A stretch of 64,000 bases of DNA from NCBI GenBank assembly GCA_003439945.1, contig QVRM01006598.1, positions 677,501-741,500 on the forward strand, in the 5' to 3' direction. Origin of the DNA: Dermanyssus gallinae. Its lineage: Eukaryota; Arthropoda; Arachnida; Mesostigmata; Dermanyssidae. The notes under the pieces are model-generated. The model searched no databases. It was not told the origin of the DNA and worked only from the letters and a program-made list of their open reading frames with translations. Made by a program: the position numbers and the translations under genes. Below, piece after piece: positions 37,697-50,255 of this stretch (position 1 is the first letter of the stretch; the number at the start of each line of letters is the position of its first letter).

Positions 37697-37700
<4 letters not shown>
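37560..37700 (+). pseudogene. Possible reverse-transcriptase scrap
   Basis: The frame FSKVVTIRGIPQKRLSLV has the GIPQ of the LINE motif between palm A and YADD (family G[VI]PQG), followed at once by (TA)n. Only this motif supports it. Confidence 0.18.
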
Positions 37701-37705
<5 letters not shown>

Positions 37706-37772
<67 letters not shown>

Positions 37773-37997
37773 CCATACTGTTAAGCTACAACAACAAACG
37801 ATGTATACTATGCGAAGGTTTCTGTATTTATGATATCCCGCAAACCGACATATAGATAAAAGACATGCGCCGTGCGCCTTAGGGCAATCACCAGCATCGC
37901 ACACCAGATATTAGAAGAAGCGCAGCATGTATGTACATTTATATGCTCGAGAATAAAATTGTACAATATAGTCAACTTTTCTGCATTGTTCTTTTTA

Positions 37998-38067
<70 letters not shown>

Positions 38068-38071
38068 CATA

Positions 38072-38105
<34 letters not shown>
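37706..38105. repeat. (TA)n arrays
   Basis: Arrays at 37706-37771 and 37999-38105. Confidence 0.95.
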
Positions 38106-38106
<1 letters not shown>

Positions 38107-38298
38107 GTTGGGTTGAGCAAGCAAATTGATTGGTTTTGCATCATATCCGATTGTACATAAAAGTGAGTGAAGGTAGAATCTCTTCACGTGAAGACGAATA
38201 TTCGGCCGACACACTGGATGGAAGGTTGAGCAGGTGGTGTTGCACTAAAGTGTAGCAGACCGCACTAACGTTCTATTGTTTGCCAACTTGATTAATGC

Positions 38299-38301
<3 letters not shown>

Positions 38302-38343
<42 letters not shown>
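38302..38343. repeat. (TA)n array
   Basis: About 21 TA units. Confidence 0.97.
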
Positions 38344-38345
<2 letters not shown>

Positions 38346-38559
38346 ATACAAGTTTATTTCACCAGAAATTGGTAGATATTACCTAAAATTAATGTCGGCT
38401 GATAACGTTTTTCACTACTGCATGCGTCGAACCAGCTTCTATTTCGTTGCATTGCAGTATGTGGTATCGTTCAATATTACATGCAACTACAATATTCACA
38501 TACACAGTCTTCAATTTCAAAGCAATACCCTTTTAGGCATATATATATATATATATATA

Positions 38560-39168
38560 TTGGTGGTAGCCATGCCAGGTAAGTCTGCAGGGTACCCGTC
38601 TGTTCACTTGCATTCCCTGCTTCCAACGGTCTGTCGTAAATGCAGGACCGTCAGTGAACCTCTCTATGGCAAAGCTCAAATTACGCTTTTCTCTGTAGGC
38701 GCGATATTGCTCTACGACGAGTGCGCTAAAACGTATTTGTCCAGGATAAGAACTTCCACAAAGCTTCGCTCTTGGCATTGTTCCAACGCCAAGGTTGTCG
38801 ATGCGTTACGCGGCAGTCCGAGCATATACTTCACAAAATTAGCTTTTATTTTGTCTATTCCTTTCATGTTATCTAAGGTTAAGTTTGGTGCAATGGCCCG
38901 AAGGCAGTAAGTTATAATCGGAGCTATTTTTATCTTAAAAATGTTCATTCCAGTCGTAATGTCAATTTGTGTAAGATCTCCGAGTAGCGTCGTGGCCGAT
39001 ACTGCTTTTGCACGCTTGTTCTCGATGTGTTTTGTAAAATATAGGCCGGGTGTCATGGTTACCCCGAGGTAGCAAAATTGACTTACTAATTCGATATTTT
39101 TGTTATTAGCCCTAATGATATAGTCAAGACTGGCGTATCGGCCTCCTCGGGAAAATCAAAGAATTTTC

Positions 39169-39170
<2 letters not shown>
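38560..39170 (-). pseudogene. C-terminal half of a LINE ORF2, bounded by (TA)n on both sides
   Basis: From 39170 downward on minus, one frame reads ANNKNIELVSQFCYLGVTMT. After one frameshift it continues as a 114-codon open frame (39056-38712) with TPGLYFTKHIENKRAKAVSA, FKIKIAPIITYCLRAI and IKANFVKYMLGLPRNAST. A second shift near 38745 leads to RRVPCRLTWHGYHQ near 38570. This is the thumb and C-terminal region that follows the YADD box in Jockey/CR1-like elements (family: YLGV...LF..KI.PI..YG...LG.P...LT.HG.H). The catalytic half is absent. Arrays at 38538-38561 and 39172-39215 mark both edges. Confidence 0.75.

Positions 39171-39171
<1 letters not shown>

Positions 39172-39215
<44 letters not shown>
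39172..39215. repeat. (TA)n array
   Basis: About 22 TA units at the upstream edge of the LINE fragment. Confidence 0.97.
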
Positions 39216-39217
<2 letters not shown>

Positions 39218-39408
39218 CATCGTGTAGAGTGCAACAATGCTAAACGAAGGCTCTGAGGAATGGACGCGGTTTTGCTGATTTTTCTCGCATCGCCTGAATA
39301 ACGACGAACATCGAACATGTATGTACACGCACTTGCAACCGCTTAGTCTGTTCGGTCCGCCGGGACTCTTCAGCGATATTCTGGCATAATGGTTAGCTTA
39401 AATTTCTG

Positions 39409-39419
39409 TATAGAGAGGG

Positions 39420-39457
<38 letters not shown>

Positions 39458-39470
39458 CCCCTCTCTATGA
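39409..39470. repeat. (TA)n palindrome
   Basis: ATAGAGAGGGAA and TTCCCCCTCTCTAT are inverted around (TA)17, one base differing in the run of G/C. Confidence 0.85.
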
Positions 39471-40095
39471 TATCGTTTGGCAATAAAATCTACAGATAGC
39501 TGACACATAAGCGGTCAATCACAAAACTTCTTTCGTACGCTATCTCGTATCACCACTACGCTGTGTTACATGAATCGTAAGCAGCGCTCACTTATATCTC
39601 TCTCTCTATATATATATATATATGAGTTCGAAATTATTTTTCAGGTTTTTCACTTTCGTAACACCAAAACGGGCAACTCCAGCAACGACGGTAACCGCAA
39701 CGAAAGGTATACGTAGTTCAAATGATTACATAAATATATAGAGCAGAGACTGTGACCAAACTCAGTGGGCGGCCCCGAAGGGCGCGCGAATGGATCAGAC
39801 GCGTAAAATGTATCAATAGAAAGCCCAAAGGCACGTCGGATAAGACATACGGGGGGAAAATCCATATCGATGACTCTACTCTGACGTCATGGACGCCAAG
39901 TTACAGAAACTCACCTTTTCAGGCAGATGAAACGAGTATATGAAAGTCAATCGACATTATGCATGGTCCATGTGTAGCAACGGAGGTGTTGCAATTAATG
40001 CGTTGACCCTGTTGAGCATTTTTAAAGGTCATGCAAATTATACTAATGTATAATTTTTTCACCTGTGGTCAAGCGGCCACATACTGAAGTCTTGA

Positions 40096-40136
<41 letters not shown>

Positions 40137-40178
40137 ACGTGAATAATCAATTAGCAGTTATTTGTTACGGGTTTGCAG
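39471..40178. other. Spacer with (TA)n
   Basis: (TA)n at 39608-39622 and 40099-40132. The plus frame 39752-39943 (63 codons, Lys/Arg/Ser-rich) is unrecognised. Confidence 0.45.
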
Positions 40179-40505
40179 GTGGAACGTCTTAATCGAATCT
40201 TAATCGACTTTAAAATTCGCGCAACACTGTGCATCGACAGAGGCACATACGTCCAGTTGCCAGCAGACGGAAACCCGATCATTATATCTGGTGGTATTCC
40301 ACTGGGATTACCCGAGCGAGGCAGGCTAATACGTCATGGTTGTCCTAAAAATAAACAGCCACCTTTGCTAGGAGAAAGCTTATTTCACCACCAGCATTTC
40401 ACGATAAGCAGTGGTAGAACAAAAAATAGTAAGAAAATCAACCAAGAAAGATCAAAAACGAAAAATGCAGAGCAACAATTTTCGCAAGCAATCGACTTTT
40501 GCTAA
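40179..40505 (+). CDS. Possible terminal exon, unrecognised
   Basis: The frame opens after GGGTTTGCAG (acceptor-like) and runs 108 codons to TAA. It is not low-complexity: RATLCIDRGTYVQLPADGNP, then PLGLPERGRLIRH, then a Lys/Asn/Gln-rich tail. It is one of the longest non-repetitive frames in the window. No start with good context lies nearby and no domain is recognised. If exonic, it enters in phase 0, which does not match the candidate exon at 34069. Confidence 0.2.
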   Translation: MERLNRILIDFKIRATLCIDRGTYVQLPADGNPIIISGGIPLGLPERGRLIRHGCPKNKQPPLLGESLFHHQHFTISSGRTKNSKKINQERSKTKNAEQQFSQAIDFC

Positions 40506-41455
40506 AACTTTACCTTTCTCTACCTCCCCCCCCCCCGTACTGCGCTCCCTACTGTGCGCTTTGATTGCGGAAGATAACTAAACACCAGCAAAGCTTTCTT
40601 TTGTGTGACCAAAGAGATATAGAAGTAAACATGAACATCATTGACAAGGGGGCCCGTACCGCCCATCGCTGTCTTGGTTTGCTTACAACTTGATTTGCTG
40701 TGGCACAAGGTTAGGAAGGAACACGCAAGAAAGCAGCAACAAGAAACCGTTCAATCTAAAACAATCATGATGCGTTCGCGTGTGACGATGGCAGTGACGA
40801 TCTGTAATAACACGAAGGATCTCAGCAGCGATGCGGACAAAATCGATCAGGACATGGAAAAAGTCCTAACAGCACGAAAATTATTGTGAAGACTACCACT
40901 CTACTAGTAGTTATAGTAACGATGTTAACAAAGTATGATCACCGCGGCGGGCAATCCCTAATTGCAGGAGCGAAATGATTCTCATTAGCCGATTAGTCTT
41001 GAACCAGGCTGCCGGAAGATTCACCAATTCCGTTGTTGGAAAGACGATATGCCTTTGGCGGTGACATACCGTTGGCCTGCCATGACCGTGTCGAAGGACG
41101 GTATACACAAATATATCTCGTCATGATAACTGACGAAAGTTTTGGAAAGTGCGGGTAGGAGAATCGCGTGTTAGATCATGCACTTGCATTCGCTATGCGA
41201 TTATATGTCGTTGACATTGGCGGTGATTCAAATAGACGGTGACAAAGATGCAAGAAGAGTATACAAATCCACGCTAGATTATTGTTATTCTCGATAGTGA
41301 TAACGATAAAGCCAATTAAAGCAACTAGATTAGAGACTATAGTCATTTATGATTAGACTTTGTGACGGCGGCAGATGGATGCTCCAGAAAAAGACGCGAG
41401 AGAAAATAAGAATAGGGGGGAGGGACGTTGGACTGCTTTGTATCGGCATAACATT
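40506..41455. other. Spacer
   Basis: C-run at 40526-40537. The plus frame 40641-40889 is unrecognised. Confidence 0.45.
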
Positions 41456-41457
41456 AG

Positions 41458-41612
41458 AGTACGCTGCAATGCAGAGACTGAAGTGCAGTGAATGGCAAAT
41501 TTATGACTGGCGACACGAAAAAAAAATATATATATATATTTTTTTTTTCGTGTAGTGTCGCCAGCCATAAATTTGCCATTCACCGCAATTCAGTCCCTGC
41601 ATTGCAACGTTC
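41458..41612. repeat. ~75-bp-arm palindrome centred on A-(TA)n-T
   Basis: CTGCAATGCAG...GTGAATGGCAAATTTATG...CTGGCGAC on the left is inverted on the right with about five substitutions and one ~5-base indel beside the centre. The centre is an A-run, (TA)7 and a T-run. It could be a foldback transposon or a template-switch product. Confidence 0.85.
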
Positions 41613-41766
41613 TCTCATACGTATCAGTTAGACTGACTCTGTATCATACGGAGACACACCGCGTTACACCGTCAGATCCGAGTATGTTAAAGATGTTAAT
41701 GTGCTATCCGCGCCGAGTACCCCAAAGCCTGTTCGAGGTAACTCGTTATCGAAAAGCTGACTCTAT

Positions 41767-41767
<1 letters not shown>

Positions 41768-41845
<78 letters not shown>
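41768..41845. repeat. (TA)39 array
   Basis: Pure TA. Confidence 0.97.
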
Positions 41846-41848
<3 letters not shown>

Positions 41849-41887
41849 TGTTTTACAGGGGCCAGGAGCAAAAATGCATAACGCACA

Positions 41888-41968
41888 TCTTTTGGTCTGG
41901 GTAGTGTGGGACTCTCAAACCCACTAAAAATCTGGTGACCCCCTAACCTACATGACCGGGCAACTTGT
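41888..41968 (-). mobile_element. SINE-like fragment, same family as 1859-2023
   Basis: The minus strand reads CCCGGTCATG, TTTTTAGTGGGTTTGAG and TCCCACACTACC in the order of the 1859-2023 element, then diverges. It lacks the A-tail half. Confidence 0.6.
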
Positions 41969-41969
41969 G

Positions 41970-42450
41970 GTATTACTTCAGTGATCAATATATATATATA
42001 TATATATGTCGCTCATTATTTGTATCGGTCCCGTCGCTGTTCACGCCTGTTAATGTTGTTGAGGATTATTATTCTATCATTCCATAATTAGGGCTAAGCT
42101 CAAGTGAGGTGTGAACGTGCGCTAAAATGTTATCATACTTTTGCTCGGCCTATGGCGCCCACAATCGAAGCTGCTGTAGACAAGTAGAACAGCATATGTA
42201 TTAGAAAATGGGCCTCACGTCGATCACCCGTTATTTCGTTCATGCGTCTTGCGATATCCTTTCGAAACGTATCAGTCCCCCCGCTACGCTGATGGGATGC
42301 TCTGTTGCCCGGACAACACATACAATCAGTAAGTTATTGACAAATTGAAATATTATTAATATGAATATTATTATTATTACTACTACTTTTATCACTAGCA
42401 TTGTTATGCATTGCTCGATAGAAATAATATATTTACTTTGTTGGCTGCGT
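41970..42450. other. Spacer
   Basis: (TA)n at 41987-42007 and ATT triplets at 42363-42380. No gene. Confidence 0.45.
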
Positions 42451-42459
42451 CGCACCTAT

Positions 42460-42645
42460 GTACCGTCGTTGTCGTTGATGTCGTTGTCGTGACGTACTGT
42501 TCTCGTTTCAATTGCTGTGGACATCTACATTGTTGGCAACTGCTCGTGACGTTACTTGCATTTGTTGTTGTTGTTGTTGTTGTTGTTGTAGTTGCTTGTT
42601 GTTTGCTGTTGTTGCTGCTGTTGTTGTTGTTGTTGTTATAGTCGC
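42460..42645. repeat. GTT trinucleotide block
   Basis: GTC/GTT runs, densest at 42562-42640. Confidence 0.85.
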
Positions 42646-42649
42646 AGTG

Positions 42650-44278
42650 CTGCCTCTGCAACTGCAGCTAAATTAACGCTAGTATATTTATCATTTCTAT
42701 TGTGCTATCTACAAACGTAGTTCGTATCTGTTCGCATGCTCGGATGCTTCGTGTATCCATGTTGTTAGCTCTGGAGCGCGATTACAAGCGTCGCTATATT
42801 CCGTTCACCGATCGCTATTTAAAAAAATGTCACGTTTCCTGACACGCGTTAAGGTTACAGTTGCCGCGCCATCTGCTGTTGCTGATGTATATGTTTCTAT
42901 TGTTGCTGCCTCATTATTCGAAAACTATCTGTCGTCAGATTGTACAAACAGAGATTGGTACAAATAAACAAAACGAAGATTGAAGAGCCGACCAATGGTA
43001 AACAAGCGGCGTTCAAAAGCGCTATCGGCTATTAGCAATGCAAACATGTTTCCTTGTTTCGGCATGAAAATGGCATATTTTTGCCACACGGACGCACAAA
43101 AAAATTGACGAAACTGTGGCACGAACCCACGCGTGTACACCTGGATTCATCATGCGACCCCTGAGTGGGGCCTCCTGAGATGGAAGCGGAATCTCTTGTA
43201 CGAACGCTGAGTACCGTATCGCACCGAAAACGCGCTATCCTGCGCTAACCGTAGCAAAGCTCGTTGAAAGAAGAGATTTACAGCAGAATAATCGCAGTCA
43301 ATGACATTTCGACCTCACTCACAATCCAACTGATGATCGATTTATCTGCCGTATGCGGTACCCCCGTTCAAAGTAACAGCAACAGTAACCGTGAATATAT
43401 AGATATATATATATACGTGTACGGTTTACACTGTATAACTGACGTAACATTAAGGAGAACATCAGCTTATTTATACATTACGCATGACAAAACAGAGTAG
43501 CCCTTTAAATAAAATCGCCGAATTCGAACATTGTTGATATAGCGATAGGAATGCGTATTTGTACGCATTTGCTTCTAGTTAATACGCTAACGTAAATCGT
43601 TTATATATGTATATACAATAGAAATTGTACTGAGAGAAATACTTGTTATATCTGAGATTAGTCAACACGCGTGCGAAATTTAGTGCAATGCTAAGTTAGA
43701 TCCAGAAAATATCTAAACTATTCAAGCTAAAATGCAGTGCCTAATATTTTACGGAATTTATATTATTTCCCTTGTGCACATATATAAAAATATTGCTCTT
43801 TAAGATTTTTATTATAATATTGGCTTTGGTTATCTACTGTTTCTTATGTTGTTAATGGCGTTCATTTTAATTATATTAAAAGATGTATGTCCTATAAAAA
43901 CAATACTATAGTGCGTTAACAGTACTCTTTTAGAGCTTTTTTTTAATCAAATGGACGACCACGTGACCTCCAAAGACACGTGTGGTTCCCGACTGAGATC
44001 ACTGTCGGGCGTCGCTCTGTATAACAATGTTCTGACTAATATGAAACATCGCCCTGAGCAAATTGTGCCCTAAAACATCCCGCTTTCGTAGTTGTATATT
44101 GTATCCTGAGGGTTTGAAGCAGTAAACGCCTTTGCCCAGAGGCCTGAGGATGCGAGGCTCGTAGAGTTCTTGTCGTACGCAAATATATCATGCTTGCCGA
44201 ACCTGGCAAGGCGGCTTTTACTGTTTAGCATTTGCATAATTCCAAAATCAACATCCAGCATCTGTAACCGACATTACA

Positions 44279-44315
<37 letters not shown>

Positions 44316-44850
44316 AGGGCGATTCGGCCATTTCTAGTGCTTTGAATTTTAAAAATTGAATCAAAACCAACAAGGTCTTCCGGTTTGTTTTGCTTGGAAG
44401 CGCCAATCATTAGCTACCCATCGACCAGATGTTGTGACGAAATCAAGGTTCGGTTATTTTCAAGGAGCCAAAAATCGAGGAGCAACGAATCTGCTGCAAG
44501 TTTTGTGTTAAAAAATAAAATCATGTATCAACCTGACCGACTATCTCACCGAATCAACAGCATGTTTTCGTGGTGTCAGCCTAGAATGCTGAGAATCATA
44601 AACTAGTGAAATCATATTTTGCATACTATTGCCTGTATCACAAATTCTATTATATCTGAATTTGTCCTCTAAGACTCTTATATTATGCGTTGTGCATACT
44701 CAATATGAGTGAAATAAATACGATGATGATTATGCGTTGTATACATTGAATACTGGATTTTTGAGAATAACTATGCATTTAACTATCTACAATTTGATAG
44801 CAATAAGGAGCACTTGAATTAAACGGAAAAAATATATTCTTAGGTAGTGC
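42650..44850. other. Spacer, nothing recognised
   Basis: AT-rich, (TA)n at 44280-44314. Several short frames without motifs. Confidence 0.45.
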
Positions 44851-45760
44851 AAAGTTACAAACTACTTATGGTAATCAAGCCGTGTCCCGAAACGGTGTGT
44901 TTACCGTCGAGGCACCGCCGATTTTGCAACGGATGTGAAGAGACCGATGATACCCCCCCCTTCCTGGAAGGCCTCCGACGTCAATAACAGAAGAAAACGT
45001 TGCTAATATTGTATTCAACAGTCGCTGAATTACTATCAGGAAGAGAGCAGAGGAAATGGAGACATCCTATCGATCAGTTGTAACAGTCATGGCGAAGATT
45101 TAATGCGTCAGAACTCTGACAAGTTCGTTAACAAAATGTTGAAGTTTTTGGGAAATAAACGCCGGTTGGGGCATGTCTGAATTGAACCTTCAGACTGCAA
45201 CAAAAGACCCCGGATTGTTTCGGGGAGTGATTATAGGAGATTAGTCATGCGTATATGATTACGACATCGCGACCAAAGCCCACATCTCGTTTTTTTTTAC
45301 TATTTTTTATTGACTACAAGGGAATCACCTTTTATGAATGTTTTTTATCTGACTTTACGGTCAATAGGAAAAACTACCAATAAATTTTAAGAAGACTGAG
45401 CGAGAACGTTTGACATATTTCCAGGCCTAAACTCTGGACAAACAACTTATCGATCTTCCATCGCGATAACGCACCGGCTCTGATATCGTTGCTGATTTCA
45501 GATTGCTTGGTGAGAAATTCGGCCTCTATATTTCCGCAATCTCCCTATTCGTTGGACCTGGCGTGCGTGCGATTTTTTCCTGTTGCCGCGGATAGAAAAT
45601 TGAAGGGACAATGTTTTAAGGCCATAGAGGAGACAAGAAAAATAGCAGGAACAATTCTACTATATGTCAAAAGACGTATTTAAAAATGCTCCAAAGTGCA
45701 GAATAAAATAGCACGAGTGCATTGCAGCGGGTGGGAGCTATCTTGAAAAGAACAAAAACA
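44851..45760 (+). pseudogene. Decayed mariner transposase
   Basis: Fragments in the right order for a mariner transposase. They are KLQTTYGNQAVSRNGVF at 44851 (first helix-turn-helix), GRPPTSITEENVANI at 44966 (GRP linker), ITIRKRAEEMETSYRSVV (second HTH), GD(stop)SCVYDYDIATKAHIS at 45235 (first catalytic Asp, GDES region), HRDNAPALISLL near 45460 (second Asp, HHDNAPAH) and SPYSLDLACVRFFP near 45535, where the third Asp has been lost (SPDLAPxD). Several stops and frameshifts make it dead. It is older and of a different subgroup from the 60.6-61.7 kb copy. No inverted repeat was found. Confidence 0.8.
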
Positions 45761-45783
45761 CTTTAAATAATTAAGTAACATTT

Positions 45784-45784
<1 letters not shown>

Positions 45785-45811
<27 letters not shown>
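45785..45811. repeat. (TA)n array
   Basis: Lies just beyond the mariner relic. From 45812 to 46535 no gene is recognised. Confidence 0.95.
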
Positions 45812-45814
<3 letters not shown>

Positions 45815-46539
45815 GCAACTTACCGGGCCAAAACGGCCGGAACCAAGCCGCACCAACACATCCTGAGAACAGACAAACGTTTTTTGATTTGGGCCCAGCT
45901 TGAGACCTTTCTTCTCACTAATGCGTTAACATTAGGCACTTATCCAGCGGTCATATTAGGTTTCGCGAGACGTTCCTGTGCACGCGCATAAGTGGCACGT
46001 TATTCCCAATTAACGCACCAATTGCGACTGTTAATCCCGAGGCAGAACTATGGCCACAACTCTGTAATCCTATCGCTGGCATTGGCGCGGGAGCCAAGCA
46101 GTGCTACACACAAGAAACAGTACTCGAAGAGGTCGTTGCAGCAACAGTCGTAGGAGTCACAAAGTAATAGTATCGCGATCATTGAGATACACAGAAAGAG
46201 ACCCAGACACAGACCACAGATAGCGCAATGTCCTTACCGACAATCGTTTTCGTCGTAATGAAACGTGCGACAATAATGATGATCATAATAACATTAATAA
46301 CAAATTGTCGCAAGTGCCGGTGTGTGGTGTAGCTAATTGCAGTCGAAGCTGTAACAGTATCCCCTTCAATTACTCGTCTCGGCGTTTACTAATCTCCGCG
46401 AACAACATCGTTCCTGCAGCGTTCTCGCTTTGTCACACATGTCACACCAGCCATACGCATGCCCATGTTGGAGAGCTGAATCACCCGCGATCACCCGCCT
46501 CGTGTCGCTACGATTACAGAACACCTTTAGACTTCTGCT

Positions 46540-46700
46540 GCTGTTGCTGTTGTTGTCACTACTGTTGCTTCTGTCGTTGATGTTGTTGTTGCTTTTGTTG
46601 TTGATGTTGTTGTTGCTTCTGTTGTTGTTGTTGTTCTTGTTGTTACTGCTGTTGTTGTCGACGTTGTTACTGTTGTCATGGTCGTTGTTGTCAACAGTAG
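46540..46700. repeat. GTT/GCT trinucleotide block
   Basis: Includes a repeated 27-base module TTGTTGTTGATGTTGTTGTTGCTTC-like at about 46575 and 46597. Frames are poly-Leu or poly-Thr. Confidence 0.88.
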
Positions 46701-46749
46701 TTTACCGACACCCCACGGCTCCAGTGCAATCTCATCACTGGACACTTGC

Positions 46750-47500
46750 ACTTGGTGACAAGACCGGTCGACAATGATAGCCCCTCAGCGTGCAGAGCGA
46801 CGGGAAGATCTGAAGGGTGGGCGGTAGTATTTGCATTGACCGCACGCACGATACTTCTACTACTACTACTACTACGACTACTTCTATTCCCTACTACTAC
46901 TATTATAGTTCCTCACGACGATTCTGCACAGGGCCACTGTGTGTGCGTATGAGTGTTTGCAGCAATGTATGCAGACTCGGTCAGATCACAGGCGGTTGCG
47001 TCCAAGTCCTGCAGCCTAAGCAGAAGACCGCCGCATCATGCAGTCTATCGCGGCGCGGTAAGGCGGCTCTACCTTTTCCCCAGCGTCGTCTTGCGCCGAC
47101 TGCTTACTGAAATCACCGGCCAGCCTGCCAGCCAGCAAACCCACTCTCGAAGTCAGTGAGCTCTCACTCTATCTCTCTCGTTAGACTAACGCTGGAGTCA
47201 GTGGCAGGTGCAACCATACTATCAACACCGCGCACCGGCGATCCGCGCGCGCCCACCGAATTGACGACGGAAAGTAATAATCATACGCGACGTAGGGCGG
47301 CAACGACGACGACGACGACGACAACAACGCGCGGGTGACGCGTTTGCCGCCACCAGACCAATTCTGTCATTGTTCGGTCGAGGTCTCATGGAGCGCCTCC
47401 TCCTCCACGTCTACAAACCCTCGAATGGCTCGAACGTCGCTCCACACTTTCCTCCTCTCTAGGCCGCCCGTGATGCTGACCGCTTCTGATGATGTGGTAA
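46750..47500. other. GC-rich block
   Basis: CTA triplets at 46855-46905 and (ACG)n near 47305. Several overlapping open frames on plus follow base composition. No gene recognised. Confidence 0.35.
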
Positions 47501-47504
47501 CGAT

Positions 47505-47880
47505 TCTTGTTATTGTACTGGTATTGGTTTCAGTTGTATTTGCTACACTTGTTGCCGTTGTTGTTATTGCTGCAGTTGTTGTTGTTGCTGTTGTTGTTGT
47601 TGCTGCTGTTGTTGCTCTCGTTGTGGCTGGCATTGTCGTCTTTGCGTTTTCTGCGTATGGTGATGGTATTGTTATGCTTCTTAGCGTTTGCGTTAAGTTA
47701 GCGTAGTTGTCGTTGCCGCTGTCTGTGCGAGAGACTTACGAGTGTTGCTGTTTTTGGTATTATTGTTGTTGGTATTGTTGTTGACGTTAGTGTTGTTGTT
47801 GTTGTTGACGTTGTTGTTGTTGATATTGTTGTTGCTGGTATTGTTGCTGTTGATGTTGTTGTGATTATTGTTATTGCTAG
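47505..47880. repeat. GTT trinucleotide blocks
   Basis: GTT with GCT/GCC interruptions at 47515-47635 and 47740-47875. Confidence 0.88.
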
Positions 47881-49020
47881 TAGCTGTTGTAATAGCCAAC
47901 ACCATCATCAGTAGTAGCATAAATAACAACAGCCACCGCCCGCCACCGCCAGATGAAGTAGCATAGTGTCATAGTCCCCTTGAAGGCGTTGTTATGACCA
48001 CCGTTGTCACCCATGTATGTAGATCTCTCTCTCGTTCGCGCTCTCATTCTCTCCGATTTATATGTCAGCCCCTATACAGCCCCTATATACGCAAGCCCGC
48101 GCAACGTCGCAATGGCGAGTCGACAAAAGTCGATGAGGGCGTGGCGGTGAGCCCCCCCCCCCCGAAGCTGCATATGTACACAAACATATATGCACACATG
48201 CATGAATGCATGTTCGGTTTGACGTACATTATTGTATGGCGTTTGTACGGGCGTCTGGCTTTTTCTGCGTCTTTGGCGGACTAGAGGCAGACTTTCTGTC
48301 CCTGGTGGGCAGATTTTGTACTGACTAACCATTGCCAAGAATTGTGGCAGTTGAAGCGGTAGTAGTAGTACTGTGTACAGTAGCAGCAGCAGTAGTCGCA
48401 GCGGCCGCAATAGTAGCAGCAGCAGCAGTAGCAGTATAAATAGGAGAAACCCTGTCAATATTTTTCATTTCTCCGCCTCCCGCCTACTCCTGCTTCTTTC
48501 ATTCGTGTTACTGCGTGTTGTTCCTCTTGCCCCGTTCGACGTTGTCGATGGCGATTGTTGACGACAATCGATTTCTGATCACTTCTCAATCGCTTCTGAT
48601 GTGATCATCACAATGAAAGCGGCCACACCGTAGCCGAATTGAATAATTGGTCTCACTGTCGTTGTCGTTGTTGATGCATACACTTCGTCAAGAGCAGCGT
48701 GCTCCTCTCTCGGACACTTCGTTGATTCACTCTCGCTTCATCCTTTCTCACGTATATATATATATATATATAATATATACACCCCACCCGGAACGGGGAA
48801 TCACTGGCGTCCGTTCACGCCCACATGTCTGCCAGCTTATTCCTCACTTGCCCCAAACCAAATATTCCATATAACTCGAAGGAACACACACATGGCGGTG
48901 ATGCCAAAACACTCGAGAGGCGCCTACGGCCAAATGATTAAAGCCATGATGAAAACACGAAGATGATGATGAAAATCATTGTCTAAACAATAAACAAATT
49001 TGTTGTTCTGAATACACTAA
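47880..49020. other. Spacer
   Basis: CAG/TAG triplets at 48360-48437 and (TA)n at 48752-48778. No gene recognised. Confidence 0.45.
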
Positions 49021-49027
49021 TGAGGAG

Positions 49028-49078
49028 CAACAACAACAACAGCAGCAGCAGCAGCAAGAACAATAACAACAACATTAA
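49028..49078. repeat. CAA/CAG microsatellite
   Basis: (CAA)4(CAG)5 then imperfect CAA. Confidence 0.9.
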
Positions 49079-49887
49079 CAGCCGTGTCGATTGTGTGTTC
49101 TATTGGCCGATCGACTGCCCGACAGTCTTCTGGTCAAAACGCTGGCCTATTCTTCGATGCATGGCGGAAGACCTGACTGATTAGCCCACTCATTGGCTGA
49201 CAGCCATTGGAAACTGCCAAAACGCCGAAGCGCCGATTCGACTTGGTCTCGGGTGCTACCGTTGTGGCGTTGGTTGAACCATAGCTCATCCATAACGGTA
49301 AAAAGGAGAGAAACGGAGAGAGCCGCAGTCAAATTGCACTGGTGCTAGCGGTGGCAGCACCGGGAGACGACACAGCAGGGCGCGTATGAATCACGCTCGT
49401 TGTCCGCACCTTCATGTAGGGCCTTTTTTGTTTGTTGTTGTTGTAGAAGCGAGGAGGCAGGCGTATGAGAAGCATACATTGATGTTCAAGGTTGTATGGG
49501 ACTCACAGTTAACGCTGGTCACTGTGTTCTCCCCACTAAGTTCTGCCACTTGTACACGTATATATAGTATAGAACCTGGAACGGTACTACGGTATTATAG
49601 ATATCACATCGAAACGTATTTGATTTTAACTACCCGCTGAGAGTCCTCATACTTCTAATGGCTAAAGGCATGCTGCGAGAAAGTTGACCTAGGCCTAACG
49701 TGACCATGGATAAGGGCATTCATTTAGTTATCGCCGCCGCTTGCCAATTAGAACCAGCACCAATCTAACCCTCGTTAGCCTCGAACCTACAAGTGCGGAG
49801 ACCGAAAATGTTTAAAAATCTTATTTCTCTCTCGCTTTATACATACATGCTGCAGATTCTTCTGTTACATGTCCAGGAGTGGCAGCA

Positions 49888-49956
49888 ACTATTTAGTGAG
49901 TATCGGTCTCAGCCGGCTAACATTCATATGGTGGGTTCGAGTCCCACAACTGCTCG
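49888..49956 (+). mobile_element. tRNA-like unit, SINE head or tRNA relic
   Basis: GGTCTCAGCCGG resembles a D-arm/A box, and TGGTGGGTTCGAGTCCCACA is a perfect T-arm and B box (5-bp stem, TTCGAGT loop). The anticodon arm between them is missing or shortened, so it is not a working tRNA. Confidence 0.45.
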
Positions 49957-49959
49957 AGA

Positions 49960-50214
49960 TCGGAAGTTGGACCCTTTCATTCCCTACTCGTAGCCACTAG
50001 TACGGAACAGTATTTCACCTCATCTACAAAAATTCAATATTATCGAGGTAAATGATTACGATAAGCTTCCCAAGTAAAAGCTGGCGTTATGGGACCTGTA
50101 CAATAAGAAGCAATCGATGGGCTTGCTAGAGCTCAGGTTTATATATGGTAAGACTGTGATTCAGATATTAGCGTAAATACGTCTCAGTCATAGACTGTAG
50201 AAAGTAAGAAAAAG

Positions 50215-50255
<41 letters not shown>

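Noticed and set aside
38577..38583. GTAAGT as a splice donor (AGGTAAGT)
   Set aside because: It lies antisense within the C-terminal part of a LINE relic, with no exon-like frame before it.
38299..38910. 203-codon plus-strand ORF
   Set aside because: Begins in (TA)n and is antisense to the LINE fragment, whose minus frames carry the family motifs.
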